A stretch of 64,000 nt of DNA from a virus. Positions 25,383 to 32,604 of this stretch are shown here, one piece after another. The stretch's first letter is position 1, and each line of letters starts with the position of its first letter. The notes beneath the pieces were generated by a model. That model ran no database searches. It saw only the letters and a program-made list of their open reading frames with translations, and had not been told where the DNA came from. A program made the position numbers and the translations under genes. The DNA lies in IMG/VR virus record IMGVR_UViG_3300023109_000011, positions 1 to 64,000 of that record. One strand, 5' to 3'.

Positions 25383-25787
25383 TTATCCTGTCGTAGTAGG
25401 TTGAGCAGATGCTATTACTAAAGCACCATCAATACACTGCATACCAATTTCCCAAAAACTTGAGCTGCTCCAATTTGGCTCAGAACCATTTGCCCATAAA
25501 ATGTTACTTGAGAATGTCGGTGTATACGTGTTTGTTCGTAGTCCAAATATTGTAGCCCGACCTGCATTTTTATTACTTTCGTTAAACGTTAAATTTTGCG
25601 ACATTGAAATACTTTGCCAAGGATTGTAAAAATTAAGAGTAGCGGTCGCTCCACTTAAAGACATTGTGGAAACGTCGTTTGGACACAAATCACTATAGTT
25701 TCCAAAGCCATCGGTCATATTTACAAGTGAACCGTTCGGCGAAGAACTATCGTATATTTTAGATACTCCTGCTTGTTTGTATGCCAT
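25383..25787 (-). CDS. small virion-type protein, paralogue in the adhesin cassette
   Basis: A 134-residue member of the same five-gene family. It has the NGSLVNMTDGFGNYSDLCPN start region, the central YTPTFSSNILWANGSEPNWS and the Trp in SFWEIGMQC. It differs from its neighbours in lacking the final GYD motif and in having two cysteines. The gap to the upstream gene is 40 bases and includes an imperfect late box (AATAAATA, 25806-25813), which may lie too close to the start to be used. Its function is unknown beyond a likely structural role. Confidence 0.7.
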   Translation of the reverse strand: MAYKQAGVSKIYDSSSPNGSLVNMTDGFGNYSDLCPNDVSTMSLSGATATLNFYNPWQSISMSQNLTFNESNKNAGRATIFGLRTNTYTPTFSSNILWANGSEPNWSSSSFWEIGMQCIDGALVIASAQPTTTG

Positions 25788-25827
25788 TTAATCTAATCCT
25801 CTTAGTATTTATTATAGCAGCTTATCT

Positions 25828-27126
25828 TCACAAAACGCTTCTCTGACCAGCAGCATAAGCTTCACATGTTATAATAAATGTCACTACTCTTGTTGGCGCA
25901 TATAAGCCTTCTTCTTTCGCCCAACATTCTACTACATATTTACCACTATCAAATTCATCTGCCGCAACATCTGCTTCTGCTTGTCCAACTAATGTCACTT
26001 GAATGCCATCTTCAGCGTTTGGTGTTGCAACCCATCCGGTATCAGTCCTGGCTGTGTTACCATACCTTCCGTATATTAGTTTGACGTGAGATGGTTCAGA
26101 AGAACTAATGTTACCGTATAATACTTGATCCCCGCTATCACCTGCGGATACTGATAAAGGTTGTGGAATGTTTTGTGAATTATTATACCAAAATGCTGTT
26201 GTGTCTGCTCGAACCGCGTTACCAAAAACCTGCAATTGTTTTCTAGCTTCGCCTCCCTCGCCTGGCGCAGGATTGTAAAATACAGCTTTAATTTTTATTC
26301 TACACTCTGCTCGAGCTATAACAGTTTCGCCTGCTGTAGATTCAGCATCGCTTCGAAGCTTTATCGCGATGTCGGAAGCAGTACGATCGGTCTGGCCTGG
26401 AAATTGAAACCACCTAGCAATTGCAATTCCATTACGAAAATCTTGTAATCCTGAAGGATCACTGACTGTAATAGGTGAGCTTGACTGTGTTACACTTGTG
26501 CTGTCTACTGTTGCAGAACAACGTATTGTAAATTCCTCATCCCCTTCTGTAACTGAGTCATTATTTGATTGAATAATAAATGATGCTGTGCCATTACCAC
26601 CTGCTTGTACGAATTCTCTAACAGTGTACAAATCGTTTCCGTCAGAATCGGTAGAGCCGGTAGCGGTCCCTAAATAATAGTTAGTTAGTCCTAGTTTATA
26701 GTTTGTTATCGGTGGATAATTTGGTGAATAACCTAGTCCTTCTGTGCCCTCGGCACCGGCTAAAGTTCCAAAGAATTGAAATGTATAAAGATTGTATATT
26801 GGATCGCTCTCAAAAATAGATACTGTTGCCCCATCAATGTCTTGATAACTTGATGAAATTGCACCTGCATTAATATCAACAGTACCTGAAGCTACTGACC
26901 AATCAGCAGAAGCAACTTGATTTGAAGAATTTCTTACTTCCCAACTAAGCTCAGTAGTGCCGTCTGGAAAGCCTGAAGTGGTAACACTAACTACCGTTTG
27001 ATTACCTTCTGTTAATGTAAAGTCATCAGGAACAACGGACACGATTTGAGCACCGCCACCGCCGCCACCGCCACCCATAGAATTCATTATGGCGCCAATT
27101 GCTGAGTATGTATGTGGAACACTCAT
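25828..27126 (-). CDS. virion-type protein with poly-Gly linker and an interrupted Calx-beta-like repeat
   Basis: Start chosen at ATG 27126, in a TAATG junction with the upstream stop and ten bases after GGGAGG. An ATG three codons earlier touches the ribosome site. The product is 432 residues. A run of eight Gly near residue 20 follows a short N-terminal piece. Residues about 30-230 form one Calx-beta-like unit (LTEGNQTVVSVTTSGFPDGT, then SVTEGDEEFTIRC), split by an insertion of about 80 residues. The C-terminal part contains VKLIYGRYGNTARTDTGW, a domain shared with the Hint protein. Parts from different neighbours are thus combined in one chain. A surface adhesin or fibre tip is likely. Confidence 0.7.
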   Translation of the reverse strand: MSVPHTYSAIGAIMNSMGGGGGGGGAQIVSVVPDDFTLTEGNQTVVSVTTSGFPDGTTELSWEVRNSSNQVASADWSVASGTVDINAGAISSSYQDIDGATVSIFESDPIYNLYTFQFFGTLAGAEGTEGLGYSPNYPPITNYKLGLTNYYLGTATGSTDSDGNDLYTVREFVQAGGNGTASFIIQSNNDSVTEGDEEFTIRCSATVDSTSVTQSSSPITVSDPSGLQDFRNGIAIARWFQFPGQTDRTASDIAIKLRSDAESTAGETVIARAECRIKIKAVFYNPAPGEGGEARKQLQVFGNAVRADTTAFWYNNSQNIPQPLSVSAGDSGDQVLYGNISSSEPSHVKLIYGRYGNTARTDTGWVATPNAEDGIQVTLVGQAEADVAADEFDSGKYVVECWAKEEGLYAPTRVVTFIITCEAYAAGQRSVL

Positions 27127-28016
27127 TAGGTCCATCCCTCCCAAGATATTACATAATATCCTGTTTCAATAATATTAGTACCATTAGCATCAGTAGCAAT
27201 ATCAAACTTCATTTTCATATTTCGAAAACCGTATGCTGGGGCACCTTGCCCGCCCATAGGGCCGACATACCTTTCGTATCTTCCAAAATCTCGGTTGGTT
27301 GTTAAAGGCCACCAAGATCCTAATGCCGGTCCACCACCTGTGTTTACAGTTCCATAGTTTACGTTTACTTCATATTGGTTGCCAGTAGTATGTTGAGTGG
27401 CGCGTATGTAATATGTTTGACTAGGTGTAATATTACACCACTCAGCAAAAGGTTCAGGACTTGAACCTGTGGGTGGTCCTATGAAATATATTCGTTGAAT
27501 TTTTCCTTGAGGAGTAAACCTAAGCCTATGAGTACAGTACCATGCATCTCCACCCCATTGTGGCATCGGCCATAAACTGTTAGTGTCTTGTGGTACTGAT
27601 GCTGTACCTGCTAAAGAAACAACCTCAGTAGGAGCAACATATGTTGAAGTATATCCTAAAGCGCTCGCTCTTACTTCGCTATTATTTACAGCCTGCATAG
27701 TAATTTGCCAATGTCTGTAATCTCCCCAAGAAGGTGTACCTCCGGTGAATGTAACTACATTTGGAAAATTAGGCGTGTGAGTGTCGGATGAAGTGTCTAA
27801 CAGAAAAAGAGCGCATTTGCCGGTTGCTAAATTAGCTGGAGTAAAAGTTCGATCTTGCGTCATATTATGATACATGCAAGGCTTTTCAAAATCCATTATA
27901 CCTGTAATTTCTTCAGGCTTTGGCTGAAAATTATCGTACTGCCCATAACCACCCGTAACGTTAATTAAAGATGATGAATCGTTAATGACTGGATTCGAGC
28001 CTACATCTACTGACAT
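27126..28016 (-). CDS. virion-type protein, paralogue with an extra C-terminal domain
   Basis: A 296-residue protein. Residues 1-125 are the shared cassette module (SSLINVTGGYGQYDNFQPKP, LLDTSSDTHTPNFPNVVTF, SWGDYRHWQITM, RASALGYTS). Residues 126-296 are a unique beta-rich domain with Trp and Gly and end in YYVISWEGWT. It closely follows the paralogue at 28029 and overlaps the next start by one base. The extra domain may be a receptor- or ligand-binding tip, which is inference from the modular pattern. Confidence 0.7.
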   Translation of the reverse strand: MSVDVGSNPVINDSSSLINVTGGYGQYDNFQPKPEEITGIMDFEKPCMYHNMTQDRTFTPANLATGKCALFLLDTSSDTHTPNFPNVVTFTGGTPSWGDYRHWQITMQAVNNSEVRASALGYTSTYVAPTEVVSLAGTASVPQDTNSLWPMPQWGGDAWYCTHRLRFTPQGKIQRIYFIGPPTGSSPEPFAEWCNITPSQTYYIRATQHTTGNQYEVNVNYGTVNTGGGPALGSWWPLTTNRDFGRYERYVGPMGGQGAPAYGFRNMKMKFDIATDANGTNIIETGYYVISWEGWT

Positions 28017-28028
28017 TTTGTAAGCTCC

Positions 28029-28418
28029 TTAAGCGTCGTAACCTGTGGCAGCAGCTCTTATGGTTGATGCATCCCAAGCAACCAAGGCAACATTCCAATA
28101 CCTATGATCACCCCATACTGGCTGAGAATCGTCTGGCCATTTTACATTTGAAGAAAAAACTGGAGTGTGGCTTGAAGCTGAAGTGTCGAGAGCTACTATA
28201 GTAGTGTGTCCACCAACAAGATCGGTAGCATTAAATGTAGCTCCTGCCGTAAGTGTAACATTATATAAAGCTTTGTTCATGCTAATAGTGGTAGCACCAC
28301 TTGCATTTAAAGCAGTAGCATTTGGATGAAAGCCGTCGTAGTTACCAGAAGCACCTGTTATATTAGAGAGCTCTCGATCATTAGTAATGACTTCATTACT
28401 TCCGACATAAATTCCCAT
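28029..28418 (-). CDS. small virion-type protein, first paralogue of the adhesin cassette
   Basis: A 129-residue protein that looks like the minimal form of the family: GSNEVITNDRELSNITGASG, NYDGFHPN, a central beta region, ALDTSASSHTPVFSSNVKWP, PVWGDHRYWNVAL and a final IRAAATGYDA. It is closest to the N-terminal part of the neighbouring 296-residue protein, which fits a tandem duplication. An exact late promoter box 38 bases upstream suggests the whole cassette (28418 to 19041) is expressed as a late unit. Confidence 0.72.
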   Translation of the reverse strand: MGIYVGSNEVITNDRELSNITGASGNYDGFHPNATALNASGATTISMNKALYNVTLTAGATFNATDLVGGHTTIVALDTSASSHTPVFSSNVKWPDDSQPVWGDHRYWNVALVAWDASTIRAAATGYDA

Positions 28419-28455
28419 TAAAAACTCCGAATGTTAGTTTTGTTATTCTTACCTG

Positions 28456-28463
28456 TATTTATA
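28456..28463 (-). promoter_or_regulatory. T4-like late promoter box before the adhesin cassette
   Basis: An exact TATAAATA on the minus strand, 38 bases upstream of the 28029-28418 gene and directly after the stop of the nucleotidyltransferase-cupin gene. Confidence 0.72.
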
Positions 28464-29225
28464 CTAATCCCGTCGTTCGATGTCTTCTTCTGATAACTCG
28501 TCGCCTAGCCATACTTCAATAACTTTGGCAGGTTCTTCGCCTACATTGGTTGCTTTATGCCAAACACCAATTGGAATATCAATGCTTTGGCCTGCCCAAT
28601 AAATGCGAGACTCTTTTCGTTTGGTGGTTTCACCATAGTCGAGCTCCATTAAAATAGCACCTGATACTACATGCCAGTGCTCAGACCTTTTAAAATGTCG
28701 TTGATCGCTAAGTGATCTACCAACATCAAAGCTTAATTCTTTAACAGCCCATGTACAATTTGAATCAAGTACTTTATATGTACCCCATTTGCGTTGAGTC
28801 GTAGGTTGAGCCCATTCTTTTAATATCCAACTACTTGAATTCTTTTTATCTTCACCACCTACTCCGAATGCAAATTCAACATCTTCGAATATCATTTCTG
28901 GAATGTTTTCTTTAGTCCTATCACCACCATTAGCAAATACAATTACTTCGTTTTGATACTTTTCTTTTACTTGACGAATAGCATCAATAGCTGAGTCATC
29001 TGAATCATCAAACGCTATTACCTCATCTACACATGTCATTGCACTTAATATTGCAGCTCTTTCTGACCAAGGCATAAACTCTCTACCCTTTTTACGTCTA
29101 AGCCATTCGTCTGAGTTTACACCGACAACTAAACGAGTACCTTCCAGAGAAGCGTTTTGCAAGTAGGCAATATGTCCACTGTGTATTGGATCAAAGCCTC
29201 CTGTTACAATTACGGTTATCATCAT
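28464..29225 (-). CDS. bifunctional nucleotidyltransferase-cupin protein
   Basis: A 253-residue fusion. Residues 1-130 are an HxGH nucleotidyltransferase (GGFDPIHSGHIAYLQ, HSGH at 15-18; VVGVNSDEW) like those that activate sugar phosphates or polyol phosphates. Residues about 135-250 form a cupin resembling the phosphomannose isomerase type II or GDP-mannose enzyme C-terminal domain (SEHWHVVSGAILMEL, PIGVWHKATNVG). The metal-binding His residues expected in a cupin are present. The start overlaps the preceding gene in an ATGATG junction. The substrate is unknown. It probably makes or edits an activated sugar, together with the neighbouring methyltransferase and glycosidase-like genes. Confidence 0.8.
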   Translation of the reverse strand: MMITVIVTGGFDPIHSGHIAYLQNASLEGTRLVVGVNSDEWLRRKKGREFMPWSERAAILSAMTCVDEVIAFDDSDDSAIDAIRQVKEKYQNEVIVFANGGDRTKENIPEMIFEDVEFAFGVGGEDKKNSSSWILKEWAQPTTQRKWGTYKVLDSNCTWAVKELSFDVGRSLSDQRHFKRSEHWHVVSGAILMELDYGETTKRKESRIYWAGQSIDIPIGVWHKATNVGEEPAKVIEVWLGDELSEEDIERRD

Positions 29226-30457
29226 AATACCCTCTCATTTTCTTCTGTTAATTCTTCCATAAAGTAGTCCCACACAAAGTTTACATCACCACCTTTCGTT
29301 CTCATTAGTGGATCGATGTCTACAATATCAGGATGCACAAACCAATCTTCATATGAGTACAACTCATTCATAGCTAAATCATTTACCATTAAGATGTAGC
29401 CATGCTCTTTCAAGATGCTTCTAGCCTCATCTCGTCTTTCAGGTCCAGATCTATATGCATCATGTTCAAAGGTGATTACGCCAAACTTGTGGGTCTCCAG
29501 CGGTAGTCTTTTAAGAGTATCTAAAGAAGCGTCGTCACAATCAATTTGCAGATAGTCGGTATGATGATTAACGCAATGCTTATCGAATAAGTCTGAGTAT
29601 CCTATCTGACGAGCATCAGCATTAATGATTGTATTAAGACGTTCTTCTCTAAACTTATAACATAGTGCTGGCTTCATATCGATACTAATTCCTTTCCAGC
29701 CAAAGTCTTTCTCTAACAATGCTGTATTACTATGTATGATCGGATCACCGGAACCAATTTCAAGATATGTGCCATTGCGCTTACCATTGAGACAAGCTAA
29801 TACAAACATGTCTTGCATATGCTTAGAATAGTTTCTATCAATTGTTTCATAGCCTGGGAAAGGATATTTGAAACGATGCTTATCTTCATGTTGAAATTGA
29901 AGAACATCAGGAAAACCTACTTGTGTCATAAGCTTATGGACTTTCCATTTAAAATCTGGATCATCTTCAATATAAGTTTTACCGTAAAAGTCAAACATTT
30001 CTCTACGGCCTTGCTGAGTTCCAGTAATATACCACTTTGCCATAGCCTTTTGAAATGCCATGTGCTTGATGCCAGGATATTCTACACCAATATCATCGAA
30101 ATAATGGGCTTTCATACCAACGGTGGCAAAATAGTAAGATTGCTTCCATGCTTGACGATCTTCATAAAAACGAGAAAGGTAATAGAGAGCTTCAGGTCTT
30201 TCTGGAAATATAGCTGCCGCATCCATATAAGCACCTTCGACAGTATAACCTCTATTTCCTTGTCGATTATAACAACGACCAATTTGGATCATGGCTTTAT
30301 ATTGAAGAAGTCTATCTTGAGTAAGATCGGCTGCTTTTAAATAAAGAGAGATTGCCATTGCACCGTTTTTAATTCGATCATATTCTTCAGCAAGGTCATA
30401 TACCTTTTGCGGATTTTTAGGATCAAGGCAATGTTTGTTTAATAATTCTTGTAACAT
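29222..30457 (-). CDS. TPR-FkbM-like methyltransferase
   Basis: A 411-residue protein. Residues 1-130 form helical hairpins of TPR type (AISLYLKAADLTQD, YKAMIQIGRCYNRQGN, LYYLSRFYEDRQAWKQSYYF). From about residue 215 there is a SAM-dependent methyltransferase domain with motif I YLEIGSGD (231-238), followed by GWKGISIDMKPALC and LQIDCDDASLDTLKRL, in the style of the FkbM family. FkbM-type enzymes methylate sugar hydroxyls in antibiotics and glycans. Fusion of TPR repeats with such an enzyme suggests a protein- or glycan-bound target. It is translationally coupled to the gene downstream and sits three bases after the glycosidase-like gene. Confidence 0.75.
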   Translation of the reverse strand: MLQELLNKHCLDPKNPQKVYDLAEEYDRIKNGAMAISLYLKAADLTQDRLLQYKAMIQIGRCYNRQGNRGYTVEGAYMDAAAIFPERPEALYYLSRFYEDRQAWKQSYYFATVGMKAHYFDDIGVEYPGIKHMAFQKAMAKWYITGTQQGRREMFDFYGKTYIEDDPDFKWKVHKLMTQVGFPDVLQFQHEDKHRFKYPFPGYETIDRNYSKHMQDMFVLACLNGKRNGTYLEIGSGDPIIHSNTALLEKDFGWKGISIDMKPALCYKFREERLNTIINADARQIGYSDLFDKHCVNHHTDYLQIDCDDASLDTLKRLPLETHKFGVITFEHDAYRSGPERRDEARSILKEHGYILMVNDLAMNELYSYEDWFVHPDIVDIDPLMRTKGGDVNFVWDYFMEELTEENERVL

Positions 30458-30460
30458 AAT

Positions 30461-31495
30461 TTAGCCCCTCGCCACAAAGTCAAAGAAAACGTCTTCAGGC
30501 ATTTTCAGTATATAAGTTCCGTTGTCTTGATAGCCGTAAGCAATCAATACATTACCATCAATAAACGTTATTCCCGTTGCAAACTCGATGTTATATTCAT
30601 AGCCACTAGAGTAATCAATTTGAGTACCCATGAAGTGGAAGTCTTCAGTGTTATGAATAATATTCCAATCCTCATCCCATACAATTACTCGATGATTGTA
30701 GTGACCATCCTTTCGATAAAATACGTCTTTAAGCAAGTCAACTTCGTGAGTAAGACACATGCGTCTACCATCACCAATTGGAAAAACCTGTGTACCACCA
30801 CGTAGATCTCGACCAAATTGTGTGTAGAACTTATCATGCTCGCAATGAACTGTTTCAGTAGTGCGTTCTTCAATGTTGTACTTTATAACTTCGGTTGGAT
30901 TACACCACTTGACAAAATGGAATGGCATGTCAATAACAGGCATCCAATTCTTTTCGCAATAAGTATCATCTTCGCCTGGAGCAGGAATAGGATTACGAGA
31001 TACTTCTTGCCACTCGTTATCAATCCATTCAATCTCACACATTTCCATACGACCTTTGCCTTTGTCATCATAGCAATCACGCCGAACACCACAAAGATAT
31101 AGACGTCCTTCCCATGCAAACAGACGACCATCTTCAAGACCAATAAAGTTCCATGTAGGATCAGTATCAAGATTCATTTTAATGCGGCTGGCTTTTATCA
31201 CATTCATATTACCATCGAGCTCACACATAATATTGTGAGTCCTTAAAGTAACATCGTTTTCAGGATGAATGTATTGCAGTGGTCCCCAAGTATGTGGGAA
31301 CTGCTTACCTTCTGAGTGGTAGAGAGTATAATTAACGTGGCGAACGTTCATAAGAATCCGACCTTCATGTACGAAGATCGAAGGATTCATTATGCCGGTT
31401 TCATTCGTTAACTCGTGGGGTAGCGTGATTGGATGTATACTACCGCCTCTTTGCAGAGCGTAGTACACAAGGCCGTGATGGCGCAGATCATGCAT
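30461..31495 (-). CDS. GH130-like five-bladed beta-propeller protein
   Basis: Start at ATG 31495, with GGAGG five bases upstream, rather than ATG 31507, giving 344 residues. The repeated blade pattern and phrases such as MNPSIFVHEGRILMNVRHVN, FIGLEDGRLFAWEGRLYLCG and WMPVIDMPFHFVKWCNPTEV resemble the GH130 family (mannoside phosphorylases) and related GH43/32 propellers. The acidic LEDGR segment matches the conserved E-D-x-R region. It could cleave or phosphorolyse a mannoside, or act as a sugar-binding propeller. A perfect sigma70 promoter lies just upstream, which is unusual inside a late region. It is followed by the methyltransferase and nucleotidyltransferase-cupin genes with almost no gaps. 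Confidence 0.7.
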   Translation of the reverse strand: MHDLRHHGLVYYALQRGGSIHPITLPHELTNETGIMNPSIFVHEGRILMNVRHVNYTLYHSEGKQFPHTWGPLQYIHPENDVTLRTHNIMCELDGNMNVIKASRIKMNLDTDPTWNFIGLEDGRLFAWEGRLYLCGVRRDCYDDKGKGRMEMCEIEWIDNEWQEVSRNPIPAPGEDDTYCEKNWMPVIDMPFHFVKWCNPTEVIKYNIEERTTETVHCEHDKFYTQFGRDLRGGTQVFPIGDGRRMCLTHEVDLLKDVFYRKDGHYNHRVIVWDEDWNIIHNTEDFHFMGTQIDYSSGYEYNIEFATGITFIDGNVLIAYGYQDNGTYILKMPEDVFFDFVARG

Positions 31496-31542
31496 ATATG
31501 CCTCCATAATAAAAATGCAAATACGTTATAATTTAATGAACT

Positions 31543-31571
31543 ATTATAACATTATTTATGTCAACTGTCAA
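31543..31571 (-). promoter_or_regulatory. consensus sigma70 promoter of the glycan gene cluster
   Basis: On the minus strand TTGACA (31571-31566) is followed after exactly 17 bases by TATAAT (31548-31543), both perfect consensus hexamers. A second TTGACA begins 7 bases further downstream (31564-31559). The ATG chosen at 31495 lies about 40 bases beyond the predicted start. This would be read by host RNA polymerase without phage sigma and would drive the genes from 31495 to 28464 early. Confidence 0.8.
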
Positions 31572-31579
31572 CTGTTTTT

Positions 31580-31912
31580 TTAAGACCAAGGAACCGCGCG
31601 TTGAGTCGTAAATGCCTTGTTGATTTTCTCCATGATCTTGGCATCATATCGAGCCATTTGATCTGAAGTAATAGTAGATTCGAGCCAGCCGATAACCGCT
31701 TCTTCAGTGAGAGCATCAAAGTCTACAAAGTCTCCGCTAGAAACAGCTTCTGCTGACATGATGGTGTACCCAAGGATAGTGGAACTATTATCGAATCCAT
31801 CTATCCCGGTACGTCTCCACCTAATCTTAACAACGGCATTTGAAAGGAGATCCCCATCACCATTAGTCTGGTCTCGGGTACTCATTTTAGTTATTTGCCA
31901 ACTGTATCTCAT
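31580..31912 (-). CDS. small phage protein, paralogue of the next upstream gene
   Basis: A 110-residue protein that shares a clear pattern with the 136-residue protein at 31951: YSWQITKMSTRDQTNGDGD versus YTWSVTGLKKRDQVNADGD, then the A-V-V/Q-x-x-W strand and TEEAVIGWLESTI versus QEEDVLGWIQNVV. A beta-rich front with a C-terminal helix fits a small structural or fibre-associated protein. I recall similar short proteins in marine T4-like phages with no known function. Confidence 0.65.
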   Translation of the reverse strand: MRYSWQITKMSTRDQTNGDGDLLSNAVVKIRWRRTGIDGFDNSSTILGYTIMSAEAVSSGDFVDFDALTEEAVIGWLESTITSDQMARYDAKIMEKINKAFTTQRAVPWS

Positions 31913-31950
31913 ATCAATTCCTATTTAGTTGATATATTGAGTTGGGAGAA

Positions 31951-32361
31951 TTACTCTCCATCATCCGTTGGAGCAGGCTCAAGAGGTGCTGGTGGAACAG
32001 GTGTTACTGGCTCACCGCCCCAAGGCATTTCATGAACTTCTTCTTCTTGCTCTATATCGATTTGATTCATGATACGCTCATCGATGTGCTCTTTGTAAGG
32101 AGGATCGTTATTCACGACATTCTGAATCCAACCTAGAACATCTTCTTCTTGAAGAGATTCAAATGAAGTAAATTCACCAGCTGGAACTGCTGCTGCAGTG
32201 AAAGGAGTTGCACCAGCAAACTCACCTTGCTTTCCGTCGCTGTCTGTTCCAACTACTTTCCAATATGTTTGTACGACTGCTCCTTGGAGCGTGTCACCGT
32301 CTGCGTTAACTTGATCTCGCTTTTTGAGACCAGTAACTGACCATGTATACGTTAATGCCAT
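31951..32361 (-). CDS. small phage protein with Pro-rich tail, paralogue of its neighbour
   Basis: A 136-residue paralogue of the 110-residue protein downstream. Residues 1-105 align along the whole length, and the last 25 residues are an acidic, Pro-rich tail (PVTPVPPAPLEPAPTDDGE) absent from the neighbour. It has an exact late promoter box 41 bases upstream. The pair may form a homo- or hetero-oligomer. Its place between the fibre genes and the enzyme island gives no firm role. Confidence 0.65.
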   Translation of the reverse strand: MALTYTWSVTGLKKRDQVNADGDTLQGAVVQTYWKVVGTDSDGKQGEFAGATPFTAAAVPAGEFTSFESLQEEDVLGWIQNVVNNDPPYKEHIDERIMNQIDIEQEEEVHEMPWGGEPVTPVPPAPLEPAPTDDGE

Positions 32362-32401
32362 AATTTTTCTCCGTTAATTTAAGAGGAATGGGTAAAAAGT
32401 T

Positions 32402-32409
32402 TATTTATA
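32402..32409 (-). promoter_or_regulatory. T4-like late promoter box before the small paralogue pair
   Basis: An exact TATAAATA on the minus strand, 41 bases upstream of the 31951-32361 gene and just beyond the zinc-ribbon gene. Confidence 0.7.
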
Positions 32410-32418
32410 CTAACCTTT

Positions 32419-32604
32419 CTATTTATTAAAAAAAGACTGTTCATCTACATCATGCTTACCAATTGGGCATGTGTTTCCTTTTAGTCTCGCTTTGAGAGTC
32501 ATAATACATTTGCAGACATTGCATTGCCTAAGCTTTGCATTGTACTTTTCACAACTCTCGCATATCTCGATTTTGCGCTGGTATGTTTTTCTATCGACTA
32601 ACAT
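32419..32604 (-). CDS. small zinc-ribbon protein
   Basis: A 61-residue protein with a four-plus-one Cys pattern, CESCEKYNAKLRQCNVCKCI, and a final TCPIGKH. This is the pattern of a small zinc-ribbon family I recall from many phages, in which the segment ends CPIGKW. The start is set at ATG 32604, matching the usual family beginning before a Tyr/Arg-rich helix, although no strong ribosome site is visible. Longer in-frame starts exist at 32619 and 32673. It overlaps the end of the halogenase gene by 14 bases, so translation is probably coupled. Its role is unknown. Confidence 0.7.
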   Translation of the reverse strand: MLVDRKTYQRKIEICESCEKYNAKLRQCNVCKCIMTLKARLKGNTCPIGKHDVDEQSFFNK

